From Polytrichum commune (Eukaryota > Streptophyta > Polytrichopsida > Polytrichales > Polytrichaceae), in the NCBI GenBank assembly GCA_950295325.1, contig OX485808.1:17444527-17508526 (forward strand): 64,000 nucleotides of DNA, in the 5' to 3' direction. Numbering within the stretch: the first letter of the stretch is position 1; each line of letters begins with the position of its first letter. Below the pieces are notes generated by a model. It searched no databases and was not told the origin of the DNA. It worked only from the letters and a program-made list of their open reading frames with translations. Made by a program: the position numbers and the translations under genes. Below, in pieces: positions 50,219-62,302 of this stretch.

Positions 50219-51943
50219 ATGTCCAGATTTCGTGTAAGTCGATCTAAAGCTTACATGTTACATAAGTTTTTCTGCTGAATTCGTTTCCTTTTTGTGAATT
50301 TTACTTGTGTGCTGATCGTAAGCTTCGAAGAATGACATTTTCTTGCTTTATTCTGTAGAATCCGCTAGCTGGCCTGAGGCCAGCGGTCACGGAAGGGCTT
50401 CGATGGCGAGTGTTTGATGCGAAAGGCGAGGTGCGTCCCTCAAATTTACTTCCTCAAATTTTTCGTCTCCTGTTTCCAGAACCTCAAATGGCATGATGTG
50501 AATTTGCGAGGTCTTGCGTTCTCCTCCTTTTGTGGTCTTAAACCCTGACCCTAATTGCATTGGGTTGAAATGCAATGCAGGTTTTAGGCAGATTGGCATC
50601 GCAGATAGCTGTGGTGATACAGGGCAAGGACAAACCTACATACAGCCCTAATGAAGATAGGGGTGATGTATGTGTTGTTCTGAATGCCAAGGATATAACA
50701 CTCACAGGAAACAAGCTCACAGACAAGAAATACTACTGGCACACAGGGTGTGTGGAGTCCTTTCTCTCCATTATTTTGTGATTGCACGTGTCGTGTACAT
50801 CAATTTGTTGAGTCTTTGCGTCACAAATGGAGATCAGCGATGTGTTTTCAATGTCATTCGTAGTTTTGTGTTGTATGTAACCCTAAAAGATTTGGATTAA
50901 GTTAAGTGGATTTTAAACAGAAGCTTTCACCTCTGCACTCACTTCTTGTAGGAGATGTAACATCAATTAGTGCGAGATGGTAGCAAATCCAAATTGTGCC
51001 CGTAGCCATTTTCCTCGTCATTTTTGGAGCTCTTATGAATATCTTACACATTATCTAAGTGAAAAGGATTCTCTTTCTTATTAAATGATCATATAGGTCC
51101 TCCCAATTATTTGACTATTGAGCTGAGAATGGTTAATAAGTTTTGAGCAAGTAGTCCAGTCGCTTTAAACATAATTCTTTTTGGTGCGTGTTTTTAGATC
51201 CATATGTGACCAGACACCACTCAAATATAGGTGTCTATTTAAGATGGGTAGGTGAATTAGGCCAGTTTACCTTTTCTACCTCTTGATTCTTAGTGTATGG
51301 TTTGACTGGTTACCTTTAACTTGAAGTGTGGTATTAACATCACTACATACAGGTTATAGCTTCTGATTGCAATTTGTCTTTGAGATGGTTGACAAACATG
51401 GTGTGTGTGGATAAATGCAGCTACATAGGCCATCTCAAGGAACGGACTGTGAAAGAACAAATGGTCAGGGATTCCACAGAAGTGATTCGCAAAGCTGTCT
51501 TGCGCATGCTGCCACGCAATAAGCTACGTGATGTAAGTGCTCTTCTTCTTGTACTTGGAAGTGGACTTGCAAGAACTCTCTTTTACATAAATTGATTGCA
51601 GGTTCTGTTGCAACAGGCTTAGACAATGCATCAGTTTTGAAGGGTTTTGCATACAGATGCATATGGTTTTGGCAACAGCATTCCTTTGGCAAGCACATGT
51701 ATGTCTACTTGGAGATGAGGATCACTTTGTACAAAGCTGTATACTCTGCTGTTTATATGACTTTTCCAAATTCTGCAGGATCGGATGTTGAAGTTGCGAA
51801 TTTTCCCTGACGAGGACCACCCTTTCGACACCCAGCCTCTTGATAAATTTGTGATGCCTCCACGCAAAATCCGTGAGCAGCGACCACGAGAACGCCGGGC
51901 TGCTGTCCGTGCTCAACAAGGTTCCTCACGAGAGTCAGACTGA
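50219..51943 (+). CDS. MRPL13: Mitochondrial large-subunit ribosomal protein L13
   Basis: Component of the large subunit of the mitochondrial ribosome (uL13 family). Five GT-AG exons: 50219-50233, 50359-50430, 50581-50747, 51421-51532, 51779-51943, in consistent phase, giving 176 residues (bacterial L13 about 142, plant mitochondrial L13 about 205). Conserved uL13 blocks: [51 protein letters not shown] and [20 protein letters not shown]. The plant mitochondrial C-terminal extension is present ([18 protein letters not shown]). The N-terminus is short (MSRFRNPLAGLR) and mildly basic, without a long presequence. The first coding exon is only five codons. A near telo-box (AAACCTAAACCCC) lies about 50 bases upstream. 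Intron 3 contains a MITE. Confidence 0.93.
50897..51272 (-). mobile_element. MITE family A, copy in MRPL13 intron 3
   Basis: Diverged inverted copy. CGTCATTTTTGGAGCTCTTATG, CTCCCAATTATTTGACTATTG and ACCACTCAAATATAGGTGTC are recognisable. The left end is eroded; the right end is near TTAGGCCAGTTTACCTTTT. Confidence 0.7.
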
Positions 51944-52660
51944 TTAGGTTGTAGGTATTTAGAAGGTGTATCCAACAAAGTTGTGCACAATACCCCATTT
52001 TCTCTGGGTTGAAAATGCCATTGGGAAGTATTTCAGAAACGTAGACCTGCCAGTATTCCCTTAGAGTGTCTCCACTTACAACATCACTTCCAAACGTCAT
52101 AGTTGACCCTAATTGAAGACCCTAAACCCTGAATGCAAAACCGCACAGATTCAGTGCAGATGATCTATGTACACATCAGGTTTTATGTGCTTTCATGACC
52201 ACAGTTTCTCATTAAAAAGAGGTTTTATACATTCAGTAAGCATCCTGCACTTTGAGCTACTGCAGCCCATCCAAACCCTGGTTCCATGTAGCAGGTTGCC
52301 TTTCTGGGATTTGAGGTTGGCTCTCTCAATCTGCCTGAATTCTATGTGTGATAAGTAGCAATTTTGCTGCATGATTTGACTCAGCGCCATGGACCTCTTG
52401 ATTGTGTCGGTAAACATCGGTGTTCCATCTTCAATTCTGTGATTCACTGTTCCAATTTCAGGGTCTCCCGATCTCTCTTGGTTCATTTCTTTCTGTAGAA
52501 ACTGAGGTCTTAGTACACATACAACAGTTTGCCTAAATCTGTCAGTTACCTCTAGAGATAAGTAGCAGAAATCAAGAGAGCTACATCTTGAGCAATTTTA
52601 GCATTTAGAGAGTTATATGTTTCTGCAATATGTTTTTTACTGTAAATTAAGAAAACCGAT
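51944..52660. other. 3' side of MRPL13
   Basis: Likely 3' UTR followed by intergenic DNA. A minus-strand open frame of 97 codons (52486-52193) has ordinary composition but no recognisable domain or splice partner, so it is not called. Telomere-like CCCTAAACCCT lies near 52120. Confidence 0.45.
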
Positions 52661-54692
52661 TTAAATCATATATATATATATCTATATATATCTATGACAT
52701 AACATGAATTTGTTATGAATGTTTAAAGTATTCTAATAGGTTGATGTATGATGGACCTAGGCACACCTCATCTTACATTTCCAGTAAGGTAGAGGCAGCT
52801 AAATCCGTTACCCCATAATAAACCGACACCTATATCCGCCTCCTAACTACCAATACCTACTTACCTTAAACCGTCACTTGTGCTAATTCTGTGGCTGGGC
52901 CCGCCAAGTGACGGTTTAAGGTGCTAGTTGGCACGCCACCTCATGCTAGTTGGCACGCCACCCCATAGTGGAGGTGTTAGGATTAGATACTATTTAGAAT
53001 GGCCATTGCACTAGGTTAGGTTGTTATTCCCGGACTTTTAGATTAGAAAATATGACAACATTATTCATTCCACCCATGCAACCTAGCTGGGTTGTCAGAT
53101 ATTAGGTGGCGGTTTAAGGTGTAGGGTAGGTTGACACTAGTATATTAAGTGTCCGGATTTCGGTGTTAGATCTCTTGTTTTCATGCTCATTTATCTAGGC
53201 GGAGGTTGCTTAGCTTTTACCTAAGTGATTAAGGGGGTTGATTAAGAGGCGGATCAGCGTACATTAATGCATTCATGTTTTGGTTTAGGGTTGATTGAAA
53301 AGTGGCTGCTTAATTACATGCAATTAGTACTTTGAGGGTGATTAAGAGTGATGTGCAAGAGTGATTAAGGTACTTTGAGGGCTCATTAAGTTACATATTA
53401 GGAGGTGAATGAGAGATTGATCCACGTGCAAGAGTGATTAGAGTATTTGCTTTGACGGCTCATTAAGTTATTTATTAGGAGATAATTGGAAGATTGATTT
53501 ACATACAAGGGTGATCAATGCATGTAGTATAAGGAGGAGTCAAGGTCACATATATATATATAAGTGTACTTTATCAACACTAACTGTACTTTCAATTGAC
53601 ATTTAGTGTTTTGGGTAACTATTGGCTCTAACACTAATCTTCATCTATCACTAATATACCTATTTAGTGTAGTGAGAGGTCTTTACCTAATCTCAATGAC
53701 ACGTTATGATGTGCTCTTATTGTTATTCATAATTTTGAATTAGATTTTACATTAAAAAACATTGAAGTCTTGTATTTGTTATTTTTTTTTTACATTGTAA
53801 TGTTATTTAGATTTTCCACATATTTTTGTCATAATATCACATTATGCACAAAATGTGACATTATCCATTATGCCACACCTTGTTTATACCACATTTTTTG
53901 GTGAAACGGAAGGTGTGACATTATCAAGGTTAGGGTGTATTAGAAATTAACTATTTAAGACAATCTAACTTAATGGAAGTGTAAATTCATTGCAAAATTA
54001 AATGGGTTGTTGTGATGACCATTTGGAGTAACTTGAATGTGTTTTGTACTAACTTCTTGGTAATTAACCGATGGTGAAAACGCAGGTTGTTACCCAAGGA
54101 CAAGGTTGTTGCCAAGGGGGTAGGCCCACAAAGTCAAAGGGGTTGGTTCATGATACGAAGGAGATTAATATATGTCATGTAGGTATAGTGGTTAAAGTGT
54201 AGGGCCCGCTTGGTAGGCTCACTAGGTTGGTATCTTGGCACGCTCCACTAGGATTGGTTCATTATTAGACAAGGGTTGGTTTAAGGCCTTGCATGGTGGG
54301 GCTTCATGAGAGCATGAGCTCGGTTCCCGGTGTAAAGTAGGCCTAGTATGTATTTAGTAGAGGTTGAGGTTATATAATAAATGAGGTAGTCCTCGTGTCT
54401 CTCCCTCACTTTACTTGCCCGGCCTAGCTAGTGGAATTAAGAAGCTACTAGTTCTGACTTTGACAATTCATAGAATATTATACTTTCATCAAAAAAATGT
54501 TTTTTTTCTTTGAGGCCAATTTGGGTTGAAATGCTAATATGATGCACTATTTTTTTTCCCCGTGGCATGGCCACATGTGTATGCAATGGCTTAAAGTGTT
54601 GGTTTAAGCACCCTCTACCTTACACCCATTCATAACAGATATCATTGGTGCCTATAACTATATAATAATTCACCTTTAAGTCTATCTTTACA
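52661..54692. other. Intergenic with simple and tandem repeats
   Basis: Includes an AT-dinucleotide tract (about 52667-52696), an inverted repeat (CCTTAAACCGTCACTTG with its complement, 52863-52922), a 22-base tandem pair GCTAGTTGGCACGCCACC (52923-52966), a TA tract near 53551-53561 and a diverged duplication around 53380-53520 (GGCTCATTAAGTTA...TTAGGAG twice, spacing about 90). No gene recognised. Confidence 0.55.
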
Positions 54693-54720
54693 CTTAGTAT
54701 GTGTCTTGGAACTGACAATT

Positions 54721-55275
54721 AGGGTGGCTTTATATTAGGGGCCATTTGGCGGCCGGGCCATTTGGAGTAGAGGCAACTTGGACTTGAAGTGGCCCTTACT
54801 TTACTCTAACTTTAGCTCTACTTTACAAAGTGGCCCGTTGAGTGGCCCTTGCAATATAAAGTCCATAGGACCACTTGTAGGGTCCAAATTGGAAATTCCG
54901 CTTTAAAGTGGGCCTTCCAAATGGCCCTAGGGACTTTATATTGTATGGGCCACTCAACGGGCCACTTTGTCTTAAATGAATTATGCCCCTTCTTGAACTA
55001 AAGTCATAAAGTCATAAATGACTATATGACAGAAGTTGGGTGAAGTGGCTCTCCATAAACCCTCGACCCATTTTTTTGCCGGCGGGCCGCTTTTTTCCCT
55101 CCAAAACGCCGCCATGTCACCCGCCACGCAAGCTTTAGGAGAAGTGGGCCGACTCTCAATATAAAGCCCTCGGGGCCATATTAGGGGCCATTTGGACAAT
55201 CTAAGCACTCTCATTGGTTGATGCCTAGGGTTTGGAAACGGCCCCTAGAAATGGCCCCTAATATAAAGCGGCCCT
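54721..55275. mobile_element. Fold-back element with 27-bp terminal repeats and long flanking direct repeats
   Basis: Terminal inverted repeats start AGGG(TG/CC)GCTTTATATTAG and continue through GGGGCCATTT (54721-54747 and 55249-55275, two mismatches). Inside is a second inverted repeat of about 40 bases (54825-54865 against 54931-54970: ACAAAGTGGCCCGTTGAG and complement) and a partial third copy of the terminal motif at about 55172. The element is bracketed by nearly identical 30-base direct repeats, 54693-54722 and 55274-55303 (28 of 30 match; core TATGTGTCTTGGAACTGACA). Confidence 0.8.
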
Positions 55276-55303
55276 AAGTATGTGTCTTGGAACTGACACT
55301 TAG

Positions 55304-56389
55304 TGAGCTTATTACACACTAACTTGACTCCAAACACCCTCACCATGTCTTCAATTTGACACCTTAGCAACCAATCATAGCAAAGCAATAGGAAGGAATT
55401 ATCTTGTCCTTGAGACCATGCTTATAACCTTGTCATAATTAGAAATTATGTTTTTATTTTTGGTATTTTTGGTATCCCATGTAAGTGCTTCTAAATTTCC
55501 TTCATGGAGATGGGCTCTACCTAACTTGACACCTCCCCTCCCTCCTTAGTTCATTGCATTGGGAACTTTGGGAACCCTAGGACCCTAATTTTGGAAGTGT
55601 TCAATAGTAAGACTACATACCTTAGGTGCTACAAAAACATCACTCCGCTTGTAGTAGTGTTGGCCAAACATCAATATCAAAAGTTATAGCAAGCATGCCA
55701 TAGTAATTTGCATGTCAACCTTTGTTATTACAACAAAACAATGTTTATGACATCAAAGAGTCACAAGTTGAGCCACAAAACACATGCTAAATGACCGACT
55801 AGGGCTAGATGCCCACCTCTTTGAGTTGGGCCCCTACAAATATTTTCCAAAGTGAAAATCCATGCAATTCTATTATAACATGTAATTTTCTTATTTGGAC
55901 AACTTCATCTTCAAATTAGCTTTAGAGACCCCAAATTGATCTAGAGGAACCCACTTGAAATGAATAAACCACAAACCTATGGGGGTCATGTTTTTACTAG
56001 ACCTCCTTTGCCTTGGTAATATACCTTATCGTGTAGCCCTGGCCTAAATCACCTTTTGGGTAAGTTTCGACTATTTTGGTTAAAAACAGATGGGCAAGCA
56101 TGCTATCATACCTTCTAACTCAATAGGAACAAGAAAATCTGGAGGCACTAGGTATGTAAGATTTGGAACCAAAAACCAACATTCTTTATTGATATTTGGC
56201 ACTGAAATTGAAATTGGTTTTAAAGTCCGGAAAACCAAAAAGGCTAATGGGACTGAAAGTAAATCACGATGGTTTCAAACCAGCTAATAATCTAGAGTGG
56301 CGGAGTGTGTTGGCCTTCGTGAGAGAGAGGCTAATGTCCACTTGATGGTCCAATTGAAAGAAAGACTTGAGGCTCCCTTGAACTACAAT
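55304..56389. other. Intergenic, nothing recognised
   Basis: The only plus-strand frame (56090-56287, 65 codons) is Lys/Thr-rich without a recognised domain. No repeats noted. Confidence 0.45.
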
Positions 56390-57345
56390 CTCAAATAATG
56401 ATGGAAACTTATCTCTAATAGGAGTATATAGGGGATATTCCAATACGAAATGTGTTTGTTTTCAACTACATTATAGGTGCAAAAGTGGCATAGTCTATTT
56501 ATTGTATCTCTAGAGATAGAAATATTCAGCCATCGTCCAGTTTTAATGGCAAGTTATGGTTCGAGGTGCGGTAGGTAACAATGATCTTGCATTGTGGTGG
56601 TGTCAATGACTACTTCAAGTACATTTCACACTCTTTAGCAAGAAAAACTTCCTTGATATCATCCTATGTTATTTTTGATGTGGTTGGGTTGTCATGGGGG
56701 TCCCAATGAAATAGTCCCCATGATGTCTTCCACATGGTTGTCGATTTGTGTTGGGTGTTAAATCCTTGTTTGGCCAAGTGTTGGGATAGTGAAGCTACTT
56801 TATTTACTAACCAAGGGGGGGGGGGGTAGGTGGGCAAGCCATTGTTGGAAGCTTATAATAAGATTGAGAGTGTATAATTATATGGGAAGTTCTCCAAATT
56901 CGGCCAACAAAATATGGTGGGTAGTCAAAGAACACAGTTTAACGTGAGACATCATATGCATTGTCATACCCAATTCGAGTTTTTCAAGTCGCCTCTGCAA
57001 ATTTTAGTGCCATATGTGGAAGTTGGAAGCACCAAGGCTTTGAATAGATGGGAAATTGAGTTCCAAACATGTGACTCCAACTACTACTTCTTTCCTTGAG
57101 GTGCCCATCAAGGCTTTCATATGTGCGATTCTTTGCCTTTTACTAGATGGCTCAAAGTAACCATGTGAATAAAATGAATCCAAAGTATTTGCATTCACGG
57201 ATAATCTCAATTTGGTCCTTGTTTAGGTAAAGTGCCTCTTGGTTTAATTTCCTTTTGTTGAGGTCAATATCAAGATTTTACTCTTAGATAAATTGACTTC
57301 AAGGCTAGAAGAAGTGCACTAGAACATCAGTTTTTTACTAATCGA
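56390..57345 (-). pseudogene. LINE retrotransposon relic, 3' part of ORF2
   Basis: Read on the minus strand with frameshifts and stops. SLEVNLSKSKILILTSTK then IEIIRECKYFGF (about 57310-57170) match the RT-thumb block typical of LINE ORF2 proteins (NLSKTK..., E.KYLG). Near the end, RLCHFC...VENKHISY (about 56496-56430) matches the C-terminal CxxC...H zinc-knuckle of LINE ORF2, though the final Cys is missing. A G-run interrupts at about 56816-56826. It is clearly non-functional. The reading frames are my own translation, and no database comparison was possible. Confidence 0.6.
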
Positions 57346-60300
57346 AGGCTTTTGGGGTGTTTTGGCTTTTTCCAATTTATACTTTTTGCACCTCGTGCAC
57401 GATATCAAGAGAAACTTGGTCAAACCAAATTTGACTCAAGACCAACTAGACTTAGGTAGAGGTAGTGGATTCCGATCCCTACCTAAATCCGTCCCCTAGG
57501 TCATCTTTCCATTCCAATATGCAACCTAAATTTGTCACATTGTGACCTGGGGGATGGACTCTTCATTGGAAACCTAAATGACTTGCGTGGGTCGCTATGA
57601 AATTAAACACCCTACATACGAGAATTTTATAAAGAAAAACAAATGTATACGTACAAATGTATATGGCATCCTAGAAAATGGACTCATGTATTTATACTAA
57701 GCTTTTCAATGTAATGCAATAAACACCTCCACTACATATACAAAATAAAAATTTGAATTAAGTAAGCATTTATCACATATAAAATTCACTTTCACTTTCC
57801 AATGAGAAAGTCATTGAGCATTTTTTCATTCATAGCATGTAACTCAATGATTGTGTCAAGCAAACAAAGACCAAATCACAATAACTTAGCCGCAAACATG
57901 ATAGCAAAACTCAAGGGAGCCCATGAGCACTCCAAAAGCTTCCAGTTTGTAAAAATCTAGAACCCAAATGCAAACCCAAACAAGAATGGACAAAGTAGTC
58001 ATTGAGGGCTACTACCATATGACAACAATGGATGAACATGTGAATTGGATGAAACTAACACATTTATTGTCAATTTTTTCTTTGAATGGGTGCAAGCACG
58101 GTAAAGTGGACAACTCTTGATCCTTGCCTAATGATCTGTGAAAGTGATTCAAAACTATACACTAATGTGAATTTTGTGAAGGGGAAAATCATAAACATTT
58201 AAAAAAAAGTTAATCTACAAAGCCAAGCAATTTATGATGACAAAACCAATTCCAAGAAAAGTCTACATATTTTAGAAGATGGGGCAAGTGGTGTGCAAGT
58301 AGGTGATATTGAACAAGAAACAATTTAAATTTTGATTACAATATGATAAAATTATAGTAAATTGATGGTTTTCTACAAAATTTTGTGATGATACCCTCAA
58401 GTGGATAATGAATTCAAGGGATCCGAAAAAAATTCCAACTTTAAAATATTTAAGGTGATGAAACCACATTTAACCATTTTTTTTAAGCATCACTTTTAAT
58501 GATAAGTTTTGAAGATCTCAACTACATATTCTACATTTGAGTATTTTAAAAAAAAAAGGTCATCATGAAAAAAAAAATCATCCAATTTAAACAACACTTT
58601 GCTACTACTTTTAGGCCTTTGACTAAAACAAATCATGGTTTTAGTGTACCGGAGCACTATTTTGGTCCACTTTACCATGCTTGCACCCAAATCCTAGGGC
58701 CCCTTTTTGTACATCTGCCTTTACTTCAACATTATTAAGAGCATCTCTAAATGGACACACTTGAGAAAAATAATACCTTTCCCTTATGTATACTTTGTAT
58801 GCTAATGTCTTCAAATAATATCCCTTCTTACACACACGTTAGTTCATATGTCGTATGAAGAGTCCAACCCCGGGCATTGTAAGAACATAGCTCAAGGGTC
58901 GCATTGAGTATGTTGACTACAGTAATAAGGTTAGGTATCGATTGGGAGTGCCAATGGCTACTTAGAGAATGTAATTAGCTACTAGGGTTAGTGACACCTG
59001 ACACTTTAGATGGCAAATTGCACCAAACTTAAGTAAGTGGGTGTTGGCTTGCAGATTGATTGAGCCATATGGGGTTTAGTTCATAGGGTTGATCCCTAAA
59101 TGCCAAAGTCTATTTCCAAAAAGTCAAAGCATTGCATATGAGTAATTTTTATTTACTTAAAGGAGTGCAAATTTTAAAGTGAAGCCCTACATAAGTAGGC
59201 AAATGTACATATAGCCATAACCAAAATTTCAGCATGATTGGACAAAAATTATAATAGTTCTAATGTTTTTGCATGTAAAAAAGATAGAATTGAAAATAAG
59301 TATATTGTAATCATAAAAGTTCATCCAAATTTTCATTTATGGTAAATACTATATATTTATTAGTATGTAAGAAGTTGCAAAGGAAAAGGTTACAAGAGGC
59401 ACACGATTGAATCTAGTATTTAGACAACTCTAGACTTCTTGGCCAATTCTCGATTAAAGTGTTGCTGCAAGTCCACTTTAATATCTTCACGATGATGTCA
59501 AATGTCTATTCACATCATGTTCATGGTCTTTTAATATACAATTACCTGAGGTTCTTAGGCCTTAAAGTGACACTTTTAAACACATTTCTATTTGAAGATG
59601 GCTAAATAGCTCAGAAAATTTTCAAAAAAATTCTATAGATCAAAAATTCTATACATAATTTGCGGAATAAATTTAAAATAAAATAAAAAGGCATATACAA
59701 TCTATAGAAAGTTGCAAAGTCATCTTAAGGAAAGAGCCTTTTACTCTCAATTACATTTTTTTGTCTAATTAGTGTGGGCCACACTAATCCCCAATTACCC
59801 AAACTGGTTTTTTTTAAAATATAATTTGAAGTGGCTCACTATAATTTCCAAATTAGTGAGTTTATTCGCTTGCATATTCGGATGAAAATTCAAGGCAAGG
59901 AAAGCACTATAAAATACTAATGTTAACTAAGGAAAGTACAATAAAATTAGTGTGGGCCACACTAAATTCCAACCCACATGAATTTCCCACCCACACTAAG
60001 TAGACAAAACATTGTAGATTGTGGGTGGGGATCTTTTATTAAAAAGGATGTTGTCCCCCTTTTGTGGGTCACTTCCTACACCGCCTTGTTGGCAGATAGA
60101 TCCTTGATTAGCCTTTGTTGATTTGGCAAAAATGTTGCTCTTCTAAAAACGTCCTTGCACTTCTCTTTCGCCGTTGTTGTGAATGGCCAAAGTGGTGCTA
60201 TTTTATACTTAATGCCACATATAATTAACCGTTTTTAAACAATGAATTATTACTTGATGACACCATTGCACTCACTTGCTGACGGCTCAAAGATTAAAAA

Positions 60301-60740
60301 TAGGTGTCATCAAAAGGAAGGTGTTACTTTAAGGCCTTAGTACATTACACAATGGTGTCATGGCAAGTACAAATAAATAAATAAATAAATAATAACATCA
60401 GTGCTTTTTATTCGCACTGACATGAATGGGAGCCCATTCTCCCTTACCTTGATCCCGTTTTACTAGGTGGCAGGGTAGGCCTACTTCTTACCTTTGGGGG
60501 GGGGGCATCTTTTATGAGTTTTGTGGTGAATTAGGTGTGGGTGTTTGGGTTCATGGGGGTAGGTCGATTGGGGCTTGATTGTTGTCGAACTTTCTTTTGT
60601 TTAGGACAAGGTATGTGAGGTATTGTATGGCTAGTTGGTGCATGTGTTTCATGAAATTTTTTGACTTCTCAAGGGGGTATTTTGAGTTTCTCTATGGCTT
60701 CGAGTGATTATTTGTGCACATCTCCTCATACCCCTACTGT
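57346..60740. other. Intergenic, between two LINE fragments
   Basis: About 3.4 kb of AT-rich DNA with no gene recognised. Contains GTGTGGGCCACACTAA-type blocks related to repeat family D (59771-59789, 59949-59967) and an AAAT microsatellite (60371-60392). A G-run lies near 60496-60506. It may be an insertion that split one LINE, or simply sequence between two independent fragments. Confidence 0.45.
60371..60392. repeat. (AAAT)n microsatellite
   Basis: Five and a half uninterrupted AAAT units. Confidence 0.95.
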
Positions 60741-61250
60741 GATGGGTAAATGTCGTTATTTGTGAGCTTAGCGTCTTCCAGCGTAGTGATGATTGATTGT
60801 ATTTGTCTCGTAGTGTTTCTTTGTGGTCTAAACCCTTCTTGGCTAAAGTTTAGTATTTTGTGGTTTTTATTGTAACTTGTAAGGAAGGCTATGAGGACAC
60901 TATTGTAGAGTTTGTAGATAATGTTGGCTAGGGCTGTGAGTCTGTAATTATTGAGTACTAAGGGGACGTCTTTCTTGTGTAGTAGTATGGTTTTGCTCTA
61001 TTTCCAATAGCATGGGATGTTCTTTTGGAGACAACATTATTGGGAAAATAGGAAGAGCATGTTGTGGAAGGCCATGGGCTATGCTTCGAGGATTTTATTG
61101 GGGATGTTATTGGGGCTTGATGCTTTTCCTCTTGCTAGTTTTTTGAGGTTGTTAACGAAGACTTCTCTTGTGAAAATTTTGAACATGGTGGTGTTTTTGG
61201 GGCCTCTTGCCTCAAGGATGAAGCCATCTGGGGCATCCTAGGGATATTTT
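60741..61250 (-). pseudogene. LINE retrotransposon relic, reverse-transcriptase N-terminal part
   Basis: On the minus strand, NNLKKLARGKASSPNNIPNK (about 61160-61100) matches the RT motif 1 region (GKA.G.D.IP.E). After one disrupted segment a continuous frame gives LLHKKDVPLVLNNYRLTALA, IIYKLYNSVLIAFLTSY, FSQEGFRPQRNTTRQIQSII and LEDAKLTNNDIYP (about 60985-60744). This follows the order of LINE RT motifs 2-3 (NYRPIaLan.iYKl, QeGFR). The catalytic YxDD region is not present after DIYP. Stops interrupt it, and it cannot encode an active enzyme. Confidence 0.75.
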
Positions 61251-62302
61251 TTGACTTCGCAATGCCATGCTGAGGGGTGGCCGGTAAGGTCATTGCATAT
61301 GGGGGCTTTTCTTTGGAAGGAGGTCTGTTGTGAGCGGCATATTTTTGGGCAATGTCTCGAGGGTGTGTAAGGATGTTGGTGTTTGTCTTTGAGGCAATCT
61401 AGAGATGCATTGGTGGTGGGTCTGAGTATTCTTTAATGCATTGTTTTGAGTTTGTTGCTTAATATGATTGTGTATTTGGTGATGGTTGTTTTACAAATGA
61501 GTAATAAACATTATGATGATCTTATAGTTGTTGATGATGATGACCAGGTGTCGAGCAAGTAGGAGGTGATATGTTGGAGAAAGCCCCTAGTGGATGTGAT
61601 GCTATTTTCATGGAGGTAACTATTCCATGGGGCTCTAGCTAATGGTCATTTTTTTGATAATGATTATCGGTTCATGATATGTGTTATAAGCTTATGTTAT
61701 TCATGATTAAGATTGTTGACTTTCAATCAAATTGCAAATTAGCAAGCATATGTGTTCTTGATTAGCATTATAGATTAGATGGTAAATACCTATGAATGTG
61801 ATCCATATTATATATACATTTGAAACGTTTGAATGTATTCTAGTTTGACCTAGAAATACTTGAGTTTCTATGATTACAACTTCGTAGATTGAAATCATAT
61901 TATTTGTGGAACACAAGGACATTAAGCTATTAGAATTGTTGCACACAAACAAATAGCGTCCAATCTTCCACAAATTTTCACTATATACTCTTTGCTCATG
62001 GTTGACCTTCCATTGGGTAGACTTCTATGTAGATTTAAAAGATGGAACTTGAAAATGACAACATTCCAGTTCTAATGCAGGACTAGTTCATCCACTCATA
62101 TGGACACATTCATTCAGCACAATCGATGGTCAGAAGATACCAATGAAATTAATAGCTCTGCTCCAAGGCAGAGCCAAGAAACCTTCGAACTGCTGGATCC
62201 TCAGGTCATCATCTCTCCACATGCCTTCATAATTCAATCCTAGTAGCCAATTAGTACTCAATAATTTGTGATCTATGAGCCTATATGTGTGTTTGTATGC
62301 AG
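61251..62302. other. Intergenic; may include more LINE relic and the lost upstream part of the O-methyltransferase
   Basis: On the minus strand a short piece just above 61250 still reads DAPDGFILEARGPKN into the RT relic. I could not find O-methyltransferase exons upstream of 62303 in any frame. Confidence 0.45.

Noticed and set aside
52193-52486. 97-codon minus-strand frame downstream of MRPL13
   Set aside because: Composition is not unreasonable, but there is no known domain, no splice partner and no conserved start context. It probably lies in the MRPL13 3' region by chance.
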